From: Microbacterium sp. VKM Ac-2923
GTDB taxonomy: Bacteria; Actinomycetota; Actinomycetes; Actinomycetales; Microbacteriaceae
Length of the DNA: 64,000 nucleotides
Assembly (NCBI RefSeq): GCF_022815605.1
Contig: NZ_JALGRP010000009.1
Span: forward strand, 62,001-126,000
Reading direction: 5' to 3'
In this document: in pieces, positions 26,201 through 34,800 of the stretch
Position numbering within the stretch: position 1 is the stretch's first letter
How the letters are laid out: each line of letters starts with the position of its first letter
Made by a program: the position numbers and the translations under genes
Notes under the pieces: generated by a model
The model's database searches: none
What the model was told of the DNA's origin: nothing
The model's input: the letters and a program-made list of their open reading frames with translations, nothing else

Positions 26201-26389
26201 GCCGGTGGTGGCGTCGACGAAATAGTCGGTGCCGCCATAGGGGTTGGCCACATTGCCGGCCCAGGTGGCTGCGTCGTCGCGCCCGGCGGCGCTGGCCGCG
26301 GGGACGACAGCCCCCCAGATCAGGGCCGAGGCGGCGGCGGTGGCGACGGCGTAACGGAACCAGTGGCTCCGTCGTCGTGCGTGTGTCAC
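23294..26389 (-). CDS. Secreted parallel beta-helix protein with discoidin, X2-like and FIVAR regions
   Basis: A 1031-residue secreted protein. After a signal peptide (to about 35) comes GGTDYFVDATTG and a right-handed beta-helix (about 50-590) rich in N/D-containing turns (NLELSNDDDF; IENNTFTEVE). Next are an F5/8-type C domain (about 600-745: NLALGKSAVASST, DGDASTRWAA), an X2-like strand domain, an alpha-helical FIVAR-like segment (about 865-940) and a final beta domain. The GTG start follows AAGGAG. The architecture suggests a polysaccharide lyase or glycosidase acting outside the cell on complex glycans; the catalytic family cannot be named from sequence reading. Confidence 0.78.
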   Translation of the reverse strand: MTHARRRSHWFRYAVATAAASALIWGAVVPAASAAGRDDAATWAGNVANPYGGTDYFVDATTGVDTASGTARDQAWKSLARVNSTTFQPGDRILLKGGETWADQQLWPKGSGTTGKPIVIDAYGDAAAGLPYIRTNGKVTSPFSANGLKNPDTVGLTGAVNLRNQEYVHIANLELSNDDDFATDITSGSFVRDGVSVSINADKLAPGADTVMDGIRISNLDVHNIDGPSSWQRIHYGGVNFQVFGSQQWTAYGKGGYHFRDIRIENNTFTEVELHAVQFAFNWFGDAQGRVDETGKFHEGWEQLWVRDQDFYSRDVYIGHNYAESIGQGPYQFANTQRLLAEYNEANGWLERYRQVSAGLYLWAGADSTMRFNEIYGGPANEYDATPWDLEFTNFNVTYEYNYSHDNQGGWMSYMGNSSNSIARYNLSVNDNGVIWKNMLSTNYSPTYVSNNVFVYDGSKLHQFHDEVLKSRVYFFNNVFYNTSTTPTTWYRKDGALDLGVFSNNAYFETGGVASPQQPKDDAAITADPQFTGKVADYARNAGVENIRQSAGLFTLKDTSPLIDKGRYNERIGTTDFFGSPNYRGSAPDIGLFEATRGAVVTAPVDTNPIENVGVDTRTNLALGKSAVASSTHPHNNFALKAANLVDGDASTRWAAADNATYPLTIDIDFGASTRFDEVDLSEFTDSGTDARIAAFSLQRWDAATNSWVTFASGDGVGTSKVVRFDAQTSSKLRLSIAGIKAGQIYAPTMREIKVFNNGTVQTNPVVTPAAGFYDRNASQASSARNTVSYRVDLGGDTVRSLGYVTTSGALVGSLDAADYTVSDDAGTKVYTLTPAFFADKELGTSGIVFDFASNKTTRVSIEIGDTTALEKALATAAAVAPGTSAAHVALQTQKQAAQSVLDAANRTRAGSGNDTVTQTAIANATTALTAAIAAVNPLSVEATASTRKLAGKAYVTVTAVNRSTVPVLIDITTAYGKKSFATVQPGQKVSVSINSTKASIPAGAATVTATATVNGKKVSTSVQASYSAQN

Positions 26390-26430
26390 GGGACTTCTCC
26401 TTCGGGTAGGGGTGGTGCGGGTGGAGCGGG

Positions 26431-27369
26431 TCAGGGGGTGGCGACGACCTGGGCGGACCGGGCGTCGGCGATGAGGGCATCGAGGTGTTCGTCGACCAGC
26501 ACCGCGCGGATGCGCGTGGCGTAGTGCGTGTAGGCGGCCTCCGTGTCCACCGACCGCCCGTCGAGGCGGTAGGCGACCCAGCCGCCGCGTTCGGAGAACG
26601 GGCCGAGGAGGGCTCCGTCGGCGGCGCCGACGATGGCGGCGGTGGCCTCGGGGCTGAGCGTCGCGGCCGCCAGCTGCTCGGCGGTCACGATCACCGCCTC
26701 GCCCGGTGAGGTGCCGAACACCCGCGCTGCGTCTCCGACGCGGATCGCTTCGGAGACGGCGGCGTCGGGGCTGCCGTCGGCGGCGGTGGGTACCTCGACG
26801 CGGGTCAGGCGATAGCTCGTGGCGGCGTCGGCCCACTGCCCGGGATCGGCGTCGAACCGGGCACGGACCTCGGCGTCGCTCACGTCGACTCCGGCCGCGC
26901 CCGACTCCAGCCGCGCGAGGGTGGCCTGGCGGATGTCGCTGAGCGACTTGCCGTAGAACGATGCGGCCTCGTAGGTCACCGGTCCGTACAGCACGCCGCC
27001 GGCGGACGCGCTCGATGCGCGCTGGTCGTTGACGTCATCGAGAACGCCGAGGATGTCGTCGGGTCGGGTCACGTCGCTCGCGCCGACCGAGCGTGCGACG
27101 GCGAAGAGCGCGAAGTCGTCACGGAGCGCGTCGAGACCGGCGTTCGGGTCGGAGCCGTCGGCCCCGGCGCGCTCGGCGCGCACCGTCCCGAGCGCGAGCT
27201 CGGCGTCGGACACCTGCACGTCGTCGATCCGAGGCGTGGCGTCGGACGCCGCGCTGCCCGCGCCGACGCCGACGACGACGGCGATGACGCCGGCCGCGAC
27301 GAGCGCGATTGCAAGGCCTGTGCGGGACAGGCGGCGCGCGCGGGGAGGGCGTACAGCGGGGTGGGGCAT
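26431..27369 (-). CDS. Membrane-anchored SurA/PrsA-like foldase
   Basis: A 312-residue protein with one N-terminal membrane helix (GLAIALVAAGVIAVVVGVGAG), a SurA-N-like helical region (VSDAELALGTVRAERAG), a segment VSDAEVRARFDADPGQW and a degenerate parvulin-like end (GALLGPFSERGGWVAYRLDGR). Such proteins assist folding of secreted proteins. It lies 41 bp before the giant beta-helix gene in the same direction, so it may be that protein's dedicated chaperone. GGAAGGACG precedes the ATG. Confidence 0.65.
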   Translation of the reverse strand: MPHPAVRPPRARRLSRTGLAIALVAAGVIAVVVGVGAGSAASDATPRIDDVQVSDAELALGTVRAERAGADGSDPNAGLDALRDDFALFAVARSVGASDVTRPDDILGVLDDVNDQRASSASAGGVLYGPVTYEAASFYGKSLSDIRQATLARLESGAAGVDVSDAEVRARFDADPGQWADAATSYRLTRVEVPTAADGSPDAAVSEAIRVGDAARVFGTSPGEAVIVTAEQLAAATLSPEATAAIVGAADGALLGPFSERGGWVAYRLDGRSVDTEAAYTHYATRIRAVLVDEHLDALIADARSAQVVATP

Positions 27370-27386
27370 CTTCGTCCTTCCAACGG

Positions 27387-27402
27387 TGGCATGATAATGA
27401 CA
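27387..27402. promoter_or_regulatory. LacI-type operator between foldase and ROK genes
   Basis: TGGCATGATAATGACA resembles the half-sites at 12570 and 20917 with a four-base centre. It lies 17 bp before the foldase start and 50 bp before the ROK start, so it could control both, placing the secreted proteins and the kinase under the same LacI regulator. Confidence 0.5.
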
Positions 27403-27452
27403 CAGAATGATATGGATAACAATGCTTGAACAAAGAGCATGAGGAGGAGCCC

Positions 27453-28376
27453 GTGACAGACCGAGGATCCGGGCGGGGCGTCTACGCCGGCGTCGACGTC
27501 GGGGGAACCAAGACCGCGGCGGTCGTCATGGACGAAGACGGAGCGGTGCTCGGTCGCGCACGGCGCCCCACCCGACCCGGGGAATCGGGGGTCGTGGAGT
27601 CGGTGGTCGCGGCGATCGCCGAGGCGCGACGGGTCGCCGGCACCACGGCACCGCTTCACGCGGCGGGAGTAGGTGTGCCGGGGGCGGTGGATCCCGCTCG
27701 CGGCTTCGTCGGTCGTGCCGTGAACATCGGCCTCGACGGCTTCGCGCTCGCCGAGGCCGCCACGGCCGCGCTGGGTGTCCCCGTGCGCGTCGACAACGAC
27801 GTCACCCTGGCCGCGCAGGGCCTCGCGCACGCTCTCGGAGAGTCCTCGCTCGCACTGATCAACCTCGGAACGGGCTTCGGAGTGGGCGTCGTGCTCGACG
27901 GCGCCGCCCTGCGCGGGCACCGGGGCGCGGCAGGGGAGATCGGTCACCTCCCCTTCGACCCGCGGGGGAGCCGATGCGGATGCGGGCTCATCGGATGCCT
28001 GGAGCTCTCGGCGTCCGGAAGTGCCCTCGCCCGCGCTGCGGGGGGACGCAGCGTCCCCCAGCTCTTCGCCGACGCCGCCGCGGGGGAGGCGTCGAGCGCG
28101 ACCGCCGTCGACGCGTTCTGCGCGGCGCTCGCGCTGGGCCTGCGCATCGTGGTGCAGGCCTACGACGTCGACACGGTGGCCCTGGGCGGCGGCGTCTTCG
28201 CTTCGCGGGAGGCCTTCATGCCGCGGGTGCGCGCCCTCATCGACGACCAGGCCGCGTCGTCATCCTTCCTCCGCGACCTTCGCATCACGGAGCGCCTCCG
28301 CATCGTGGACGACACGTCGTCGTCGGCCGCCGAGGGCGCCGCGAACTGGGTGCGGGAGCAGGTGGCGGTCGCCTGA
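27453..28376 (+). CDS. ROK-family sugar kinase, probable GlcNAc kinase
   Basis: A 307-residue ROK kinase: ATP-binding GVDVGGTKTAAVV, NDVTLAAQG with the catalytic Asp, GTGFGVGVV, EIGHLPFD and the zinc-binding CGCGLIGCLE. It lacks an HTH, so it is an enzyme not a repressor. With nagA and nagB in the locus, phosphorylation of free GlcNAc released inside the cell is the likely job; glucose or another hexose is possible. The GTG at 27453 follows GAGGAGG and is favoured over an upstream TTG. Confidence 0.8.
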   Translation: MTDRGSGRGVYAGVDVGGTKTAAVVMDEDGAVLGRARRPTRPGESGVVESVVAAIAEARRVAGTTAPLHAAGVGVPGAVDPARGFVGRAVNIGLDGFALAEAATAALGVPVRVDNDVTLAAQGLAHALGESSLALINLGTGFGVGVVLDGAALRGHRGAAGEIGHLPFDPRGSRCGCGLIGCLELSASGSALARAAGGRSVPQLFADAAAGEASSATAVDAFCAALALGLRIVVQAYDVDTVALGGGVFASREAFMPRVRALIDDQAASSSFLRDLRITERLRIVDDTSSSAAEGAANWVREQVAVA

Positions 28377-28407
28377 GCGTCGGTCGCCGACGGCACGAGA
28401 CGTCAGG

Positions 28408-29079
28408 TCACACGGCGAGCCGGTACCCCATCCCCTGCTCCGTGAGCAGGTGCACCGGATTCGTGGGATCGGCCTCGAGTTTCTTGCGCAGCTGCGACAT
28501 GTACAGGCGCAGGTAGCCGCTGTCGGCGACCTGCTCGCTGGCCCAGATCTCCTTCAGCAGCGTCTGACGCGTGACGAGCGAGCCGGGGTGGCGCGAGAGG
28601 AACTCCAGCATCCGCCACTCGGTCGGGGTCAGGTGCACGCGGGCGCCGGCGCGCAGCACGGCCTTGGCGGCGAGGTCTACCTCCACGTCGCCGAAGCGCA
28701 CCACCGATTCGCCGCTCGCGGGCACCGAGCGGCGCGCGTGCACGCGCAGGCGGGCGAGCAGTTCGTCGATCTGGAACGGCTTGGTCACGTAGTCGTCGGC
28801 TCCGGCATCCAGGGCCTCGACCTTGTCGGCCGAGCCCGTGCGTCCCGAGACGACGATGATCGGCGCGGCCGTCCAGCCACGCAGGGCCTGGATCACCTGC
28901 ACGCCGTCGAGGTGCGGCATCCCCAGGTCGAGCAGCACGATGTCGGGGTGCGCGTGCGCGGCGAGCGTGATGGCCGCGGCGCCGTCGGCGGCGGCGACCA
29001 CGTCGTAGCCGTGGGCGGCGAGGGTGATGCGCAGGGCGCGCACCAGCTGGGGGTCGTCGTCGGCGATGAGCACCTTCAC
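28408..29079 (-). CDS. kdpE: KdpE response regulator
   Basis: A 223-residue OmpR-type regulator. The receiver has acidic DDD near residues 7-9, phosphoacceptor Asp in LLDLGMPHLDG, and K in VTKPF; the winged-helix C-terminus reads LTPTEWRMLEFLSRHPG and ends in GMGYRLAV. It responds to KdpD to activate kdpFABC under potassium limitation. The ATG overlaps the kdpD stop by 4 bp. The gene ends the operon and is convergent with the ROK gene. Confidence 0.95.
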   Translation of the reverse strand: MKVLIADDDPQLVRALRITLAAHGYDVVAAADGAAAITLAAHAHPDIVLLDLGMPHLDGVQVIQALRGWTAAPIIVVSGRTGSADKVEALDAGADDYVTKPFQIDELLARLRVHARRSVPASGESVVRFGDVEVDLAAKAVLRAGARVHLTPTEWRMLEFLSRHPGSLVTRQTLLKEIWASEQVADSGYLRLYMSQLRKKLEADPTNPVHLLTEQGMGYRLAV

Positions 29080-31691
29080 GGGACGTCCTCTCGGGTTCCG
29101 GATGCCGCGCTCCGCGGCGCGGGGAGGGACGGGGGCTCGGGGCGGGCGCTCGCCGCGGGCGCGGGCGCGGGCTCGGCGAGGCCGGTGTACGGATCGTCGG
29201 CGGGGGCGTCGGCGGCGACGGGGAGGGCGATCACCATCGTGAGTCCCCCGCCGGGGGTGTCCTCGGGCGTGAGGGTGCCGCCCATGCCCTCGGCGAACCC
29301 GCGGGAGAGCGCCAGGCCCAGGCCGAGACCGGCGGTGTTGTCGGTGTCGCCGAGCCGTTGGAACGGCGAGAACATGTCCGCGCGGCGGTCAGCTGCGATG
29401 CCCGGACCGTGATCGATCACGCGGATCTCGGCGATGCCCCCGAGGCGGCTCGTCGCGAGGCGCACGCGCTGCCCGTCGGGGGTGTACCGGTCGGCGTTGG
29501 TCAGCACGTTCACGAGCACGCGTTGCAGCAGCACCGGGTCGGCCCGGAGCGCGGGCAGATCGGGATCGACGGCGAGCTCGACGGCATCCGGCCCCAGCCC
29601 CAGCTCGTCGAGGGCCGTGAGCACGACGCCGGCGGCATCCACCTCCGTCAGCGACACCGCCAGCACGCCCGCCTGCACGCGGCTCACGTCGAGCAGGTCG
29701 GTGACGAGCGCCGACAGCGTCGCGAGGCTCTCGTCGGCGGTCTCGAGAAGCTCGCGCCGGTCGTCGGCCGAGAGGGTGTCGCCCGCGGCGCGCAGGCCCC
29801 CGAGGGCGGCGACGGCGGCCGCCAGGGGGCGGCGCAGGTCGTGGCTGACGGCCGAGAGCAGGGCGCTGCGCACCTGGTCGGTCTCGGCGAGGGCCCCCGC
29901 CTCGGCGGCGGTCTCGGCGAGGTCGGTGCGCTCGAGAGCGGCGGCGAGCTGCGCCACGACGACGTCGAGCAGGCGGCGCTCCGACGCGTCGAGGTCGCCG
30001 CCGTGCAGCTCGAGTGTCGCGCGGCCGTCGCCGACGGGAATGGCGACGCGGCGGTCGTCGCGCACCGGTTCGCCGTCGGTGGCGAGCACCGTGCCGTCGG
30101 CGGTGACGAGTCGGACCCCGGCCAGACCGAAGGCCTCGCGGGCGCGGCTGACGAGGGCCGGTACGGCGCTCTCGCCGCGCAGCACGCTGCCGGCGACGGT
30201 GGCGAGCAGATCGGCCTCCGCGGCGGCACGGCGCGCGGCGCGGGCCCGGCGGGCCGCCTGGTCGACGACGACGCTGACGAGCATCGCGATGATCACGTAG
30301 AGCACCAACGCGATCGCGTGCACGGGATCGCTGATCGTCACCGTGTACAGCGGCTCGATGAAGAGGAAGTCGAGCGTGATCCCCGACAGCACCGCCGCGA
30401 ACACCGCGGGCCAGATCCCGCCGATCAGCGCCACGACGACGACGAGCAGCTGGTACGCCAGCACGTCGGTGGTGATGGAGTCGTCGGAGCCTGTCGACAG
30501 CAGCAGCCACGACACCAGCGGCCCGCCGACGACGGCGGTGACGAAGCCGAGCAGGCGTCGCTTGGTGCTGAGCGCCGGACCGGTGAGGCGGGGCAGGGCG
30601 AACCGTCCGCCCGCGCGCGCGTGATTGACGATGTGCACGTCGATATCGCCCGAGGCCCGGATGACGGTCGCCCCGATGCCGGGGCCGGTCAGGGCGGCGG
30701 CCACGCGACCGCGGCGACTGACGCCGATCACCAGCTGCGACGCGTTGACCGAGCGCGCGAAATCGACCAGCGCGGTCGCGGGGTCGTCTCCGATCACCTG
30801 GTGGTAGCTCCCGCCCAGGGATTCGACGAGGGCGCGCTGCGCGGCGAGGGCGCCGGGGGCGTCCGGGCGCAGCCCGTCCTGGGTCGACACGTGCACGGCG
30901 AGCAGCTCGCCTCCCGCCGATCGCGCGGCGATGCGGGCGCCGCGGCGCAGCAGCGTCTCACCCTCGGGGCCGCCGGTGAGCGCGACCACGACGCGCTCCC
31001 GCGCCTGCCACGACCCCTCGATCCCGTGCTCCGACCGATATCGCTGAAGCGCCGAATCGACCTCGTCGGCCAGCCACAGCAGCGCGAGTTCACGCAGGGC
31101 CGTGAGGTTGCCGAGGCGGAAGTAGTTCGACAGGGCCGCATCGATGCGCTCCGCCGGATACACGGAGCCCGCCGCGAGGCGGTCGCGCAGCGACTGCGGG
31201 GCCAGGTCGACCACCTCGATCTGGTCGGCAGCGCGCACGACGGCATCCGGAACCGTCTCGCGCTGCACGACGCCCGTGATCTTCTCGACCACGCCGCCCA
31301 GCGACTCGATGTGCTGCACGTTCACGGTGGTGATCACGTCGATGCCGGTGGCCAGCAGTTCCTCGACGTCGATCCAACGCTTGGCGTTACGCGAGCCCGG
31401 GGCGTTGGTGTGCGCCAGTTCGTCGACCAAGGCGATCTGCGGCTCGCGCGAGAGCACGGCATCCAGATCCATCTCGTCGAGCACGACCCCGCGGTGCGCG
31501 AGCGCGTGGCGGGGGACGACCTCGAGTCCCTCGGCTTGCGCTGCGGTGGCGGCGCGGCCGTGCGTCTCGACGATCGCGATGACGACGTCTCGACCCTCGT
31601 CGCGCAGGCGCCGCCCCTCTTCGAGCATCTCGTACGTCTTGCCCACCCCGGGCGCGGCGCCGAGCAGTACGCGCAGCCGCCCGCGCTTCAC
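29076..31691 (-). CDS. kdpD: KdpD potassium sensor kinase
   Basis: An 871-residue sensor: N-terminal KdpD domain with Walker A GAAPGVGKT and DELAHTNAPGSRNAKRW, a UspA-like domain, four membrane helices around 400-500, a GAF region, then HisKA with SAVSHDLRRPLAAA and an ATPase domain (NVLTNADRYTP; GLGLGLALSRG). The GTG at 31691 has GAGGAGGG at ideal spacing; an upstream in-frame GTG at 31730 lies within the hairpin-repeat region. It is separated from kdpC by 206 bp containing repeats. Confidence 0.94.
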   Translation of the reverse strand: MKRGRLRVLLGAAPGVGKTYEMLEEGRRLRDEGRDVVIAIVETHGRAATAAQAEGLEVVPRHALAHRGVVLDEMDLDAVLSREPQIALVDELAHTNAPGSRNAKRWIDVEELLATGIDVITTVNVQHIESLGGVVEKITGVVQRETVPDAVVRAADQIEVVDLAPQSLRDRLAAGSVYPAERIDAALSNYFRLGNLTALRELALLWLADEVDSALQRYRSEHGIEGSWQARERVVVALTGGPEGETLLRRGARIAARSAGGELLAVHVSTQDGLRPDAPGALAAQRALVESLGGSYHQVIGDDPATALVDFARSVNASQLVIGVSRRGRVAAALTGPGIGATVIRASGDIDVHIVNHARAGGRFALPRLTGPALSTKRRLLGFVTAVVGGPLVSWLLLSTGSDDSITTDVLAYQLLVVVVALIGGIWPAVFAAVLSGITLDFLFIEPLYTVTISDPVHAIALVLYVIIAMLVSVVVDQAARRARAARRAAAEADLLATVAGSVLRGESAVPALVSRAREAFGLAGVRLVTADGTVLATDGEPVRDDRRVAIPVGDGRATLELHGGDLDASERRLLDVVVAQLAAALERTDLAETAAEAGALAETDQVRSALLSAVSHDLRRPLAAAVAALGGLRAAGDTLSADDRRELLETADESLATLSALVTDLLDVSRVQAGVLAVSLTEVDAAGVVLTALDELGLGPDAVELAVDPDLPALRADPVLLQRVLVNVLTNADRYTPDGQRVRLATSRLGGIAEIRVIDHGPGIAADRRADMFSPFQRLGDTDNTAGLGLGLALSRGFAEGMGGTLTPEDTPGGGLTMVIALPVAADAPADDPYTGLAEPAPAPAASARPEPPSLPAPRSAASGTREDVP

Positions 31692-31738
31692 GAGGGCCCT
31701 CCTCGGTCCGCCACGAGGGCCGAGGAGCACGCGAGGGA

Positions 31739-31798
31739 GGTCCCTGAGCCTGTCGAAGGGACCGGGTCTCCCGCGAACGCTTCGACCGGCTCAGCGAC
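31739..31798. repeat. Two small hairpin repeats between kdpC and kdpD
   Basis: At 31739-31763 a GGTCCCT/AGGGACC stem encloses the 11-nt core GAGCCTGTCGA. At 31778-31796 CGCT/AGCG encloses TCGACCGGCTC, the same core inverted. A degenerate piece follows at 31801-31816. They belong to a dispersed family seen also in kdpB and at 44229. Confidence 0.85.
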
Positions 31799-31897
31799 CA
31801 CTTCCGGCTCAGCGACCTCTCCCGGCGCACCCCGCCGCCGAGCGGGACGCGCGGCGACGGGGGACGCGACGACAGTCATGTCAGCGATTCTCGTCGC

Positions 31898-32482
31898 TCA
31901 CCGGGCGTCGAGCGCGCGGTTGAGCTCGACGACGTTCACCCGCGGCTCGCCGAGGAAGCCGAGATCGCGGGGCAGGGTGTGCGCGGCGACCAGGGCCGAC
32001 ACGTCGGAAACCGGGATGCCGCGGGCCTCGGCGACCCGCGCGACCTGGCGTTCGGCGTTCTCGACGGAGATGTCGGGGTCGAGGCCCGAGCCCGAGGCGG
32101 TGACGGCGTCGGCCGGGATCGATCCCGCTCCGTCGAGGGCGAGGGAGGCCGCCCGACGCTCCTCGATGGAGGCGATCAGGTCGCCGTTCTCGGGTCCGAG
32201 GTTCGATCCGCTCGAGGCCGCGGAGTCGTACCCGGCGGCCGACGGTCGCGACTGGAAGTACTGCGGGAGCGCCTGGCCGTCGGCATCCTCGAAGGACTGC
32301 CCGACGAGCTGCGAGCCCGTGACGGTCCCGTCGGCCGAGCGCAGCAGCGAGCCGTCGGCCGGGAACGGCAGGGCGATCCGGCCGACCGCGGTGATCAGCA
32401 GCATGTATCCGACGCCGAGGACGACGGTGAAGACGAGCATCGCGCGGACGGCGACACCGGCGGTACGCAGAGTGGTGCGCAT
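31898..32482 (-). CDS. kdpC: KdpC potassium-transport ATPase subunit
   Basis: A 194-residue membrane-anchored subunit. One N-terminal helix (AMLVFTVVLGVGYMLLITAV) is followed by the KdpC signatures GSQLVGQSFEDADGQALPQYFQSRPSAAGYD, in parts, SNLGPENGDL, TASGSGLDPDIS and AHTLPRDLGFLGEPRVNV. It stabilises and aids ATP binding by KdpB. It lies 11 bp after kdpB. Confidence 0.95.
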   Translation of the reverse strand: MRTTLRTAGVAVRAMLVFTVVLGVGYMLLITAVGRIALPFPADGSLLRSADGTVTGSQLVGQSFEDADGQALPQYFQSRPSAAGYDSAASSGSNLGPENGDLIASIEERRAASLALDGAGSIPADAVTASGSGLDPDISVENAERQVARVAEARGIPVSDVSALVAAHTLPRDLGFLGEPRVNVVELNRALDAR

Positions 32483-32493
32483 GAGGAGACCTT

Positions 32494-34800
32494 TCAGAAG
32501 CCCGGGAGCAGGCTCACGACGAGGTCGATGAGCTTGATGCCGATGAAGGGGACGAGGACGCCGCCGAGTCCGTAGACGAGCAGGTTGCGGCTGAGGATGC
32601 TCGAGGCGCTGGCGGCCCGGTATCTCACGCCGCGCAGGGCCAGGGGGATGAGCACGACGATGACGATCGCGTTGAAGACGATCGCGCTGAGCACCGCCGA
32701 GGCGGGAGACGACAGCTGCATGACGTTCAGCACCGCCAACCCCGGGAACACGCCCATGAACATCGCCGGGATGATCGCGAAGTACTTGGCGATGTCGTTC
32801 GCGAGCGAGAACGTCGTGAGCGCGCCGCGCGTGATGAGCAACTGCTTGCCGATGCGCACGATGTCGATCAGCTTGGTCGGGTCGGAATCGAGGTCGACCA
32901 TGTTGCCGGCCTCCTTCGCGGCCGAGGTGCCCGTGTTCATCGCGACGCCCACGTCGGCCTGCGCCAGGGCGGGGGCGTCGTTCGTGCCGTCGCCGGTCAT
33001 CGCGACGAGGTTGCCGCCCTCCTGCTCGCGCTGGATGAGGGCGAGCTTGTCCTCGGGGGTCGCCTCGGCGAGGAAGTCGTCGACGCCCGCCTCGGCCGCG
33101 ATCGCCTTCGCCGTCAGCGGGTTGTCGCCCGTGATCATCACGGTGCGGATGCCCATGGCCCGGAGCTCCCCGAACCGCTCGCGCAGCCCGTCCTTGACGA
33201 CGTCCTTGAGGTGGATGACGCCGAGCACGCGGCCGACGCCGGTTCCGGTCCCTTCGACGGGCTCGGGGACCTCGGCCGCGAGGGAGGTGGCTGAGCCTGT
33301 CGAAGCCACCGGGCCCCGCGCGGGGGTCCACGTCGCGACGACCAGGGGCGTGCCGCCCGACTGGGCGATGGCATCCGTCTCGCTCTGCAGCTGCGCCCGC
33401 AGCGCCTCGGGAACCGGGGATCCGGATGCCGCGAGCCACGCCAGGACGGCGGACGCGGCGCCCTTGCGCACGAGCGTCCCGTCGGCGAGGTCGAGGCCGC
33501 TCATCCGGGTCTGGGCTGTGAAGGGCACGGGCTCTGCACCCCGGGGCATCTCGGCGACGACGCCCTGGGACGCGGCCAGCTCGACGACCGACACGCCCTC
33601 GGGCGTGGGGTCGGCCTCCGACGAGAGCGAGGCGTACTCGGCCAGCATCGGTGCGCCCACGCCGGACATCGCGACGAACGCCGAGGCGCGGCGGTTGCCG
33701 TAGGTGATGGTGCCGGTCTTATCCAGCAGCAGGGTGGTGACGTCTCCCGCGGCCTCGACCGCGCGGCCCGACATCGCCAGCACGTTGCGCTGCACGAGGC
33801 GGTCCATGCCCGCGATGCCGATGGCGCTCAGCAGGGCGCCGATGGTCGTGGGGATGAGGCACACGAGCAGCGCCACGAGCACGGGGATCGACACGGGGGA
33901 CCCTTCGACAGGCTCAGGGACCACGTAGGAGGCGATCGGGTTCAGCACGAGCACCACGATCACGAATACGATCGACAGGCTCGCGAGCAGGATGTTCAGC
34001 GCGATCTCGTTCGGTGTGCGCTGACGCGAGGCGCCCTCGACGAGGGCGATCATGCGGTCGACGAACGTCTCGCCCGGTTTCGAGGTGATCGTCACGACGA
34101 GGCGGTCGCTCAGCACGCGGGTGCCGCCCGTCACGGCGCTGCGATCACCGCCCGACTCGCGCACGACCGGGGCTGATTCACCGGTGATGGCAGACTCGTC
34201 GACCGTGGCGATGCCGTGCACGATGTCGCCGTCGCCCGGAATCAGCTCGCCCGTCTCGACCAGCACGACGTCGCCGACGCGCAGGTCGCCCGAGGGCACG
34301 GCCTCGGTGGCGGCTCCGGATGCCGAGGGGTCGGCGGGGGAGTAACCGACGACTCGGCGCGCCGACGTCGTCGTGCGGGTCTTGCGCAGCGTTGCCGCTT
34401 GCGCCTTGCCGCGGCCCTCGGCGACGGACTCGGCGATGTTCGCGAAGAACACCGTGAGCCAGAGCCAGACCGCGATCGCCCAGGTGAACCCGAACGGGAG
34501 GGCGTCGGACGCTGAGCCGCCAGGGAACGCTGAGCCGCCAGGGGACGCTGAGCCTGTCGAAGCGTCACCGCCGAGGAACGGTTCGGCGACCGCGATGAGC
34601 GTGGTCAGCGCCGCACCCACCCAGACGAGGAACATGACGGGGTTGCGCCACTGCGACGCGGGGTTGAGCTTCTTGGCCGCCCCCGGAAGGGCGGCGACGA
34701 CCTGGGCGGCGCTGAACGCGCGGCGCGGGGCTTCGGGGGCGTCGGACCCTTCGACGGGCTCAGGGGCCGACGGGCGGGGGGCGTGGGTGAGCGTGGACAT
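32494..34800 (-). CDS. kdpB: KdpB potassium-transporting P-type ATPase, with repeat-derived insertions
   Basis: A 768-residue P-type ATPase: TGES-type actuator ITGESAPV, phosphorylation motif [18 protein letters not shown] and [12 protein letters not shown]. It is about 85 residues longer than the E. coli protein (682). The excess is largely explained by dispersed hairpin repeats read in frame: APEPVEGSD near residue 12, STGSASPGG near 78-97, PEPVEGSP near 293-301 and [20 protein letters not shown] near 497-518. These lie at the N-terminus and in loops, so activity is probably kept. It overlaps kdpA by one base. Confidence 0.95.
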   Translation of the reverse strand: MSTLTHAPRPSAPEPVEGSDAPEAPRRAFSAAQVVAALPGAAKKLNPASQWRNPVMFLVWVGAALTTLIAVAEPFLGGDASTGSASPGGSAFPGGSASDALPFGFTWAIAVWLWLTVFFANIAESVAEGRGKAQAATLRKTRTTTSARRVVGYSPADPSASGAATEAVPSGDLRVGDVVLVETGELIPGDGDIVHGIATVDESAITGESAPVVRESGGDRSAVTGGTRVLSDRLVVTITSKPGETFVDRMIALVEGASRQRTPNEIALNILLASLSIVFVIVVLVLNPIASYVVPEPVEGSPVSIPVLVALLVCLIPTTIGALLSAIGIAGMDRLVQRNVLAMSGRAVEAAGDVTTLLLDKTGTITYGNRRASAFVAMSGVGAPMLAEYASLSSEADPTPEGVSVVELAASQGVVAEMPRGAEPVPFTAQTRMSGLDLADGTLVRKGAASAVLAWLAASGSPVPEALRAQLQSETDAIAQSGGTPLVVATWTPARGPVASTGSATSLAAEVPEPVEGTGTGVGRVLGVIHLKDVVKDGLRERFGELRAMGIRTVMITGDNPLTAKAIAAEAGVDDFLAEATPEDKLALIQREQEGGNLVAMTGDGTNDAPALAQADVGVAMNTGTSAAKEAGNMVDLDSDPTKLIDIVRIGKQLLITRGALTTFSLANDIAKYFAIIPAMFMGVFPGLAVLNVMQLSSPASAVLSAIVFNAIVIVVLIPLALRGVRYRAASASSILSRNLLVYGLGGVLVPFIGIKLIDLVVSLLPGF
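33247..33310. repeat. Two hairpin repeats inside kdpB (nucleotide-binding region)
   Basis: At 33247-33271 GGTCCCT pairs with GGGGACC (one wobble) around TCGACGGGCTC. At 33286-33310 GGTGGCT pairs with AGCCACC around GAGCCTGTCGA. The stems differ in sequence but keep pairing, while the core is conserved. Both are read in frame in kdpB. Confidence 0.85.
33898..33922. repeat. Hairpin repeat inside kdpB
   Basis: GGACCCT and AGGGACC (6 of 7 pairs) enclose TCGACAGGCTC. Read on the minus strand it gives the PEPVEG peptide at about residues 293-301 of KdpB. Confidence 0.8.
34509..34566. repeat. Hairpin repeat with two degenerate tandem copies inside kdpB
   Basis: A full copy at 34544-34566 (GACGCT/AGCGTC around GAGCCTGTCGA) follows two 19-bp partial copies with ACGCTGAGCCGCCAGGG at 34509-34525 and 34528-34544. 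Translated on the minus strand they give the Ser/Gly-rich stretch [17 protein letters not shown] near residues 78-97. Confidence 0.8.
34744..34768. repeat. Hairpin repeat at the kdpB N-terminus
   Basis: GGACCCT and AGGGGCC (6 of 7 pairs) enclose TCGACGGGCTC. It is read in frame as APEPVEGSD, residues about 11-19 of KdpB. Confidence 0.8.
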
